64,000 nucleotides of DNA from Streptomyces sp. NBRC 110035 (GTDB lineage: Bacteria > Actinomycetota > Actinomycetes > Streptomycetales > Streptomycetaceae). Made by a program: the position numbers and the translations under genes. The notes beneath the pieces are model-generated. The model had not been told where the DNA came from. It was given only the letters and a program-made list of their open reading frames with translations, and made no database searches. This document shows, one piece after another, positions 59,076 through 64,000 of the stretch. Location of the stretch: the NCBI RefSeq assembly GCF_000829695.1, contig NZ_BBNN01000021.1, forward strand, positions 29,599 through 93,598, read 5' to 3'. Numbering within the stretch: position 1 is the stretch's first letter; the number at the start of each line of letters is the position of its first letter.

Positions 59076-60716
59076 ATGGACGCTGTGACCCAGGTCCCCA
59101 CGCCCGTCAACGAGCCGGTGCACGGCTACGCCCCCGGCTCACCCGAACGCGCCCGGCTGGAGGCCAAGCTCAAGGAACTGGCCGACAACCCCGTCGACCT
59201 GCCCTGCACCATCGGCGGCGAGAAGCGGATGGGCGGCGGCGAGCGGTTCGACGTCGTACAGCCGCACAACCACAAGGCGCGCCTGGGCACCTACGCCAAC
59301 GCCACCCAGCAGGACGCCCAGGACGCGATCGACGCCGCCCTGGCCGCCGCCCCGGCCTGGCGCGCGATGTCCTTCGACGACCGGGCCGCGATCATCCTGC
59401 GCGCCGCCGAACTGCTGTCCGGCCCCTGGCGCGAGACCATCGCCGCCTCCACCATGCTCGGCCAGTCCAAGACCGCGCAGCAGGCCGAGATCGACAGCCC
59501 CTGCGAGCTGATCGACTTCTGGCGGTTCAACGTCCACTACGCGCGCGGCATCCTCGCCGAGCAGCCGCCGGCCAACTCGCCGGGCGTGTGGAACCGCATG
59601 GACCACCGCCCGCTGGAGGGCTTCGTCTACGCGATCACGCCGTTCAACTTCAGCGCCATCGCCGCCAACCTGCCCACCGCGCCCGCGCTGATGGGCAACG
59701 TCGTGCTGTGGAAGCCCTCCCCGACCCAGACCCACGCCGCGGTGCTGCTGATGCGGCTGCTGGAGGAGGCCGGGCTGCCCAAGGGCGTCATCAACCTCGT
59801 CACCGGTGACGGCGTCGAGGTCTCCAAGGTCGCCCTCGAGCACCGCGACCTCGCGGGCATCCACTTCACCGGCTCGACCAAGACCTTCCAGCACCTGTGG
59901 AAGACGGTCGGCAACAACATCGAGAAGTACCGCACCTACCCGCGCCTGGTCGGCGAGACCGGCGGCAAGGACTTCCTGGTCGCCCACCCGAGCGCCGACC
60001 GCGCCGTGCTCAAGACCGCCCTGACCCGCGGCGCCTTCGAGTACCAGGGCCAGAAGTGCTCCGCCACCTCGCGCGCGTACATCCCGGCGTCGATCTGGAA
60101 CGACGGCTTCAAGGAGGAGTTCGCCGCCGAGGTCGACCACCTCACCATGGGCGACGTCACCGACCTGTCGAACTTCCTCGGCGCCGTCATCGACGAGCGG
60201 TCCTTCGCCAAGAACAAGGCCGCCATCGACCGGGCCAAGGAGGACCCGTCCTGCACCATCGTCGCGGGCGGCTCCTACGACGACTCGGTCGGCTACTTCG
60301 TCCGCCCGACCGTCGTCGAGTGTTCCGACCCGGAGAACGAGGTCTTCCGCACCGAGTACTTCGGCCCGTTCCTCGCCGTCCACGTGTACGACGACAGCAC
60401 GGCCGACGCGTACGACGCGATGCTGACCCAGATGGAGTCGGTGTCCGACTACGCGCTGACCGGATCGGTCGTCTCGGGCGACCGCGCGGCTGCCGCGTAC
60501 ACGATGGAGAAGCTGCGCTACGCGGCGGGCAACTTCTACATCAACGACAAGTCGACCGGCGCCGTCGTCGGCCAGCAGCCCTTCGGCGGCGGCCGCGCCT
60601 CCGGCACCAACGACAAGGCCGGCGCCCCGCAGAACCTGATGCGCTGGACGCTGACCCGCGCCATCAAGGAGACGCTGGTCCCGCCGACCGACTACGCGTA
60701 CCCGCACATGGGCTGA
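59076..60716 (+). CDS. pruA: 1-pyrroline-5-carboxylate (L-glutamate gamma-semialdehyde) dehydrogenase
   Basis: A 546-aa NAD-dependent aldehyde dehydrogenase taking P5C/glutamate semialdehyde to glutamate. ATG 59076 has aaggag upstream. The cofactor site is YAITPFNFSAIAANLPTAPA near residue 190, with WKPSPTQTHAAVLL; FTGSTKTFQHLW near residue 265 binds NAD; the general base is in LVGETGGKDFLVAHPSAD near residue 295; the catalytic Cys is in FEYQGQKCSATSRAY near residue 328. FRTEYFGPFLAVHVYDD near residue 430 and the C-terminal QQPFGGGRASGTNDKAGAP are conserved. A strong terminator follows. Confidence 0.95.
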   Translation: MDAVTQVPTPVNEPVHGYAPGSPERARLEAKLKELADNPVDLPCTIGGEKRMGGGERFDVVQPHNHKARLGTYANATQQDAQDAIDAALAAAPAWRAMSFDDRAAIILRAAELLSGPWRETIAASTMLGQSKTAQQAEIDSPCELIDFWRFNVHYARGILAEQPPANSPGVWNRMDHRPLEGFVYAITPFNFSAIAANLPTAPALMGNVVLWKPSPTQTHAAVLLMRLLEEAGLPKGVINLVTGDGVEVSKVALEHRDLAGIHFTGSTKTFQHLWKTVGNNIEKYRTYPRLVGETGGKDFLVAHPSADRAVLKTALTRGAFEYQGQKCSATSRAYIPASIWNDGFKEEFAAEVDHLTMGDVTDLSNFLGAVIDERSFAKNKAAIDRAKEDPSCTIVAGGSYDDSVGYFVRPTVVECSDPENEVFRTEYFGPFLAVHVYDDSTADAYDAMLTQMESVSDYALTGSVVSGDRAAAAYTMEKLRYAAGNFYINDKSTGAVVGQQPFGGGRASGTNDKAGAPQNLMRWTLTRAIKETLVPPTDYAYPHMG

Positions 60717-60757
60717 CACCCCGGCACCGGGACACCTCCGTACCGTTGCCGCGGTCC

Positions 60758-60801
60758 CGCCGGACGGGCCAGGTCTGCAGACCTGGCCCGTCCGGCGTTT
60801 T
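60758..60801 (+). terminator. Perfect 40-nt palindromic terminator after pruA
   Basis: cgccggacgggccaggtctg is followed directly by its exact reverse complement (60758-60797) and then tttt. One of the strongest terminators in the window. Confidence 0.9.
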
Positions 60802-61052
60802 CGCAGGTCACTGCGGTGTGACCGGGTCCACCATCTCAGATGGTAGGAAGTCCGAGTAAGTGTGCAGACAGATGCGCCGGGTCCCCTTATTTTTGTAGGA
60901 GCCGAACGTCTCGCTCGACCAGGCGAACGGCGGTAGCGAGCCGGGCCCCGTGCAGGCAACCCCTGCGGCCCCCGCTCCCCGCCCCTTCCGGTGACGCGTT
61001 TCCCCCGCTGCGCCCGCGCGCATTCCCGGCTTGTCGAAGGAGTCGATTCCCC
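60802..61052 (+). other. Leader region of the 43-aa gene
   Basis: 251 bp. A short inverted repeat ccatctcagatgg lies near 60831-60843 and an unusually AT-rich step, ccttatttttgtaggag, at 60885-60901. The second half is C-rich. No gene is seen; it may hold a promoter and a long untranslated leader. Confidence 0.4.
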
Positions 61053-61184
61053 ATGGCCGAGACCACTGTCCGCCGCCGTGTCCGCCACGCCACCCCCACG
61101 AGCGAGTCCGACCGCAAGAACGCCGCCGCCGCCCTCCAGCGCGCCCTCGACCGCCGCGACAACGGCGGCTCCACCGGTCACTGA
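61053..61184 (+). CDS. Small basic protein of 43 aa
   Basis: ATG 61053 is preceded by gaaggag at 61036-61042. The protein reads MAETTVRRRVRHATPTSESD followed by RKNAAAALQRALDRRDNGGS, ending TGH. It is basic with a predicted helix in RKNAAAALQRALDRRD. I recall similar short proteins between pruA and leuB in other streptomycetes, so it is probably real. Function unknown; leuB follows 122 bp downstream with its own -10 box. Confidence 0.7.
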   Translation: MAETTVRRRVRHATPTSESDRKNAAAALQRALDRRDNGGSTGH

Positions 61185-61294
61185 GCCGCGCCGCCGAGCC
61201 GCGCCACTGGGCGCGGGCACATTGGAGCGCGGCCTCCTCTCCCGTACGGGTGTCCGTATCCCGGACGGTCCGTGTCAGAGCATGGGACGAGGAG

Positions 61295-61300
61295 TAGGGT
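61295..61300 (+). promoter_or_regulatory. -10 box TAGGGT before leuB
   Basis: TAGGGT ends 6 nt before the leuB ATG 61307 with no Shine-Dalgarno in between: a likely leaderless leuB transcript. Confidence 0.5.
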
Positions 61301-61306
61301 GCCCGC

Positions 61307-62350
61307 ATGTCTCGCAGCATCAATCTCGCAGTGATCCCCGGTGACGGCATCGGCCAGGAAGTCGTGGCCGAAGGCCTGAAGGTGCTCTCCGCCGTCCTCC
61401 CGCAGGACGTGAAGCTGGAGACCAAGGAGTACGACTTCGGCGCCCGGCGCTACCACGCCACCGGTGAGACCCTCACCGACGCCGATCTCGACGCGCTGAA
61501 GCGGCACGACGCCATCCTGCTCGGCGCCATCGGTGACCCCGGCGTCCCCTCCGGCGTCCTGGAGCGGGGGTTCCTGCTGAAGCTCCGCTTCGCCTTCGAC
61601 CACCATGTGAACCTGCGGCCGTCGAAGCTCCTGCCGGGCGTGGTCACACCGCTCGCGGGGCAGCCGGAGATCGACTTCGTCGTCGTCCGCGAGGGCACCG
61701 AGGGCCCCTACACCGGCAACGGCGGCACCATCCGCAAGGGCACCGAGCACGAGGTCGCCACCGAGGTCTCCGTGAACACGGCCTTCGGTGTCGAGCGCGT
61801 CGTCCGCGACGCCTTCGCCCGCGCCCAGGCCCGCCCCCGCAAGAAGCTCACACTGGTCCACAAGAACAACGTGCTGACCTTCGCCGGCCACCTGTGGACG
61901 AACGTCTTCGACAAGGTGGCCCAGGAGTACCCCGAGGTCACCACCGACTACATCCACGTCGACGCCGCGACGATCTACCTCGTCACCCAGCCCGAGCGCT
62001 TCGACGTGATCGTCACCGACAACCTCTTCGGCGACATCATCACCGACCTCGCCGCGGCCGTCTCCGGCGGCATCGGCGTCGCCGCCAGCGGGAACATCAA
62101 CCCGTCCGGCGCCTTCCCGTCCATGTTCGAGCCCGTGCACGGTTCGGCACCGGACATCGCGGGCCAGGGCAAGGCCGACCCCAGCGCCACGGTCCTGTCC
62201 GTCGCCCTCCTCCTGCGCCACCTCGGCCACGACGCCGAGGCCACCCGTATCGAGGACGCCGTCTCCGCCGACCTCGCGGAGCGCGGCGGCCTGCCCGCAC
62301 GCAGCACCTCCGAGATCGGCGACGCGCTCGCCGTACGCGTAGCCGGCTGA
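61307..62350 (+). CDS. leuB: 3-isopropylmalate dehydrogenase
   Basis: A 347-aa beta-decarboxylating dehydrogenase of leucine synthesis (NAD, Mg/Mn). [20 protein letters not shown] lies near residue 7, [13 protein letters not shown] near residue 70, and [18 protein letters not shown] with the substrate Arg near residue 95. [30 protein letters not shown] (catalytic Lys) near residue 183, and the metal-binding [20 protein letters not shown] near residue 240 follow. [20 protein letters not shown] near residue 270 is the NAD loop. Short actinobacterial-type length. Confidence 0.95.
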   Translation: MSRSINLAVIPGDGIGQEVVAEGLKVLSAVLPQDVKLETKEYDFGARRYHATGETLTDADLDALKRHDAILLGAIGDPGVPSGVLERGFLLKLRFAFDHHVNLRPSKLLPGVVTPLAGQPEIDFVVVREGTEGPYTGNGGTIRKGTEHEVATEVSVNTAFGVERVVRDAFARAQARPRKKLTLVHKNNVLTFAGHLWTNVFDKVAQEYPEVTTDYIHVDAATIYLVTQPERFDVIVTDNLFGDIITDLAAAVSGGIGVAASGNINPSGAFPSMFEPVHGSAPDIAGQGKADPSATVLSVALLLRHLGHDAEATRIEDAVSADLAERGGLPARSTSEIGDALAVRVAG

Positions 62351-62376
62351 CCTGGCGCGCACACTCGACACCACTC

Positions 62377-62408
62377 GAAGCCGCCGGTCGCGACCGCCCG
62401 GCGGCTTC
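62377..62408 (+). terminator. Hairpin after leuB
   Basis: gaagccgccgg (62377-62387) pairs with ccggcggcttc (62398-62408) around a 10-nt loop, 26 nt after the leuB stop; no T run. Confidence 0.7.
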
Positions 62409-62600
62409 CGCATGTCCCCGCCGGGTGCCACCATCGACCACCGGGCCGCATTCACCCCGTATTTCCTCCTCCGCCGCCTCCGGGCGATAATCGAACACGG
62501 AGCCGCGGATTGAGGGAATGCTCGGACGTCCTACCACTGGCCACCGGCCGTACGGGCGTGAGCGCGGCCCGTCACTACAACCGGTGAAGGACACCCACTC

Positions 62601-63689
62601 ATGACCACGCCCACGATCGAGCTCAAGCCCTCCGCCCACCCCCTCTCGGACGCCGAGCGGGAGGCGATCCTGGCGGACCCGGGGTTCGGCCGCCACTTCA
62701 CCGATCACATGGTGACGATCAAGTGGACCGAGGGCCGGGGCTGGCACGACGGGCAGCTCGTCCCGTACGCGCCGATCCCCCTCGACCCGGCGACCCACGT
62801 CCTGCACTACGCGCAGGAGATCTTCGAGGGCCTGAAGGCCTACCGCCGGCCCGACGGGTCCGTCGCCACCTTCCGCCCCGAGAAGAACGCCGAGCGGTTC
62901 CAGCGCTCCGCCCGACGCCTCGCGATGCCCGAGCTGCCGGTGGAGACGTTCATCGCGGCGTGCGACGCCCTGGTCGGGCAGGACAAGGCCTGGGTGCCGG
63001 CGCACGGCGGTGAGGAATCCCTCTACCTGCGCCCGTTCATGATCGCGACCGAGGTCGGGCTGGGCGTGAAGCCCGCCAACGAGTACCTGTTCCTGGTGAT
63101 CGCCTCCCCGGCCGGCGCCTACTTCCCCGGAGGTGTGCGGCCGGTCTCCATCTGGGTCTCCGAGGACCGGGTGCGCGCCGTCCCCGGCGGCATGGGCGAC
63201 GCCAAGACGGGCGGCAACTACGCGGCCTCCCTGCTCGCCCAGGCCGAGGCCGCGGCCAAGGGCTGCGACCAGGTCTGCTACCTCGACGCCGTGGAGCACT
63301 CCTGGGTCGAGGAACTCGGCGGCATGAACCTGTACTTCGTCTACGGGGACAGGATCGTCACCCCCGAGCTCAGCGGCTCCATCCTGGAGGGCGTCACCCG
63401 TGACACGCTGCTGAGCGTCGCCCGCGACCTCGGCTACCAGGCCGTCGAGGAGCGGGTCTCGGTCGAGCAGTGGCAGCGCGACACCGAGAACGGCACCCTC
63501 ACCGAGGTCTTCGCCTGCGGCACCGCGGCCGTCATCACGCCCGTCGGCACTGTCAAGCGGGCCGGTGGCGAATGGCAGCAGAGCGGCGGCGAACCCGGCG
63601 AGGTCACCCTGCGCCTGCGCCAGGCCCTGCTCGACATCCAGCGCGGCACGGCCGACGACAGGCACGGCTGGATGCACCCGCTGGGCTGA
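62601..63689 (+). CDS. ilvE: Branched-chain amino acid aminotransferase
   Basis: A 362-aa PLP fold-type IV enzyme performing the last step of Val/Leu/Ile synthesis. Start ATG 62601 with gaagga at 62586-62591. [20 protein letters not shown] near residue 70, [16 protein letters not shown] near residue 105, [15 protein letters not shown] near residue 145, [20 protein letters not shown] with the Schiff-base Lys near residue 200, and [34 protein letters not shown] and [14 protein letters not shown] at the C-terminal end match the family. About 250 bp separate it from leuB, so it has its own promoter. Confidence 0.95.
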   Translation: MTTPTIELKPSAHPLSDAEREAILADPGFGRHFTDHMVTIKWTEGRGWHDGQLVPYAPIPLDPATHVLHYAQEIFEGLKAYRRPDGSVATFRPEKNAERFQRSARRLAMPELPVETFIAACDALVGQDKAWVPAHGGEESLYLRPFMIATEVGLGVKPANEYLFLVIASPAGAYFPGGVRPVSIWVSEDRVRAVPGGMGDAKTGGNYAASLLAQAEAAAKGCDQVCYLDAVEHSWVEELGGMNLYFVYGDRIVTPELSGSILEGVTRDTLLSVARDLGYQAVEERVSVEQWQRDTENGTLTEVFACGTAAVITPVGTVKRAGGEWQQSGGEPGEVTLRLRQALLDIQRGTADDRHGWMHPLG

Positions 63690-63751
63690 GGGCTCCTTTC
63701 CCTCTGGGCGTCCGGTCGGGCCGCGTGGTCCGGTGCCGTGCGTCGCAAGGC

Positions 63752-63792
63752 GCCGGAGAGCTCTCGTAGCCGAGCCACCAGGGCTTTTCGGC
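63752..63792. repeat. REP-like imperfect palindrome downstream of ilvE
   Basis: gccggagagctct (63752-63764) pairs with agggcttttcggc (63780-63792) using G-U pairs, loop cgtagccgagccacc. The surrounding 85 bp (gtgccgtgcgtcgcaaggc and gcaacgcggcgaggcgcgg) look like the arms of a longer imperfect palindrome. Resembles extragenic repeats I have seen in Streptomyces, but I cannot check copy number. Confidence 0.45.
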
Positions 63793-63862
63793 AACGCGGC
63801 GAGGCGCGGTGCCGGGCCGCGCGACCCGGGCGGGCAGAGGGAGGGAACCCCTGAGCCCGTAC

Positions 63863-63902
63863 GCGCCTGCCGGACCGCGCACCGCAGCGGTCCGGCAGGC
63901 GC
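63863..63902. terminator. Strong hairpin near the right edge
   Basis: gcgcctgccggaccgc (63863-63878) pairs perfectly with gcggtccggcaggcgc (63887-63902) around an 8-nt loop. Probably ends ilvE transcription or that of a convergent gene beyond the window. Confidence 0.75.
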
Positions 63903-63911
63903 GCGGCCCAC

Positions 63912-64000
63912 CGGTCCCGGGCCCGCCGCCCCCGCTTTCCCGGTCCCGGGCCCGCCGCCCCCGCTTTCCCGGTCCCGGGCCCGCCGCCCCCGCTTTCCCG
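63912..64000. repeat. 29-bp exact tandem repeat running off the edge
   Basis: The unit beginning cggtcccgggcccgccgccc and ending ccgctttcc repeats exactly at 63912, 63941 and 63970; a fourth copy begins at 63999. The array may continue past the window. Confidence 0.95.

Noticed and set aside
59139..61220. 693-aa minus-strand frame across pruA
   Set aside because: Antisense shadow; it runs straight through the pruA terminator palindrome.
63690..63900. A tRNA gene downstream of ilvE
   Set aside because: The hairpins do not form a cloverleaf; no acceptor stem or T-loop gttc-a-a pattern in the right place.
63912..64000. CRISPR array at the right edge
   Set aside because: Units are directly adjacent with no unique spacers, and no cas gene is present; it is a simple tandem repeat.

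Overview
This window is high-GC actinobacterial chromosome, almost certainly Streptomyces. Codon third positions are overwhelmingly G/C, GTG starts are common, and there are actinobacterial hallmarks: a Scr1/WhiJ-type HTH + DUF397 + anti-sigma-like ATPase cluster, a gatC-gatA-(small membrane gene)-gatB order, ligA next to an RmdB-like c-di-GMP protein, and ilvB-ilvN-ilvC-serA...leuB-ilvE. From memory this order resembles the S. coelicolor gcvT-to-ilvE region; no alignment was run.

Layout. 0-4.1 kb: the 5' part of gcvT (minus strand) behind a tandem glycine riboswitch, a P-loop ATPase, two SseB-type paralogues, and a 270-bp MITE-like element. 4.5-10.6 kb: a complete five-gene dipeptide/oligopeptide ABC importer operon. 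10.8-15.8 kb: a TRIC/YicG-like membrane protein, a thioesterase, a frameshifted DUF4190 remnant, a cysteine desulfurase, a peptidoglycan amidase and mnmA. The desulfurase probably supplies sulfur to MnmA for tRNA 2-thiouridine.

15.9-26.4 kb is an accessory island. It holds the wreck of a type I restriction-modification system: a chimeric ORF made of an ATPase start, an HsdM end and two HsdS recognition-domain tails, plus a separate frameshifted HsdS C-terminus. Among these lie a broken WhiJ-like HTH gene, an NTF2-like/TetR cassette with a near-palindromic operator, an IS4-type transposase remnant and an intact WhiJ-like cluster. A full-length hsdR and a YgjP-like metallopeptidase follow. No intact hsdM or hsdS is present in the window.

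26.4-47.5 kb is mostly housekeeping: alpha/beta hydrolase, DUF427, LOG-like protein, SDR, MetE-like protein, NAD-dependent DNA ligase, an RmdB-like GGDEF-EAL protein, GatCAB amidotransferase, an MMPL exporter, a GNAT acetyltransferase, small membrane proteins, a PQQ-type sugar dehydrogenase lipoprotein, an aldo/keto reductase and a 2-hydroxyacid dehydrogenase.

47.5-64 kb: a large membrane PAS-GGDEF-EAL protein whose EAL domain has lost its catalytic residues but which keeps GGDEF and an RxxD I-site; branched-chain amino acid synthesis (ilvB, ilvN, ilvC, leuB, ilvE) with a leader peptide and attenuator before ilvB; serA; and proline catabolism (proline dehydrogenase and P5C dehydrogenase) with a divergent PucR-type regulator. 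Several genes have a TANNNT box ending 6-10 nt before the start codon, suggesting leaderless transcripts. No tRNA, rRNA or CRISPR was found.
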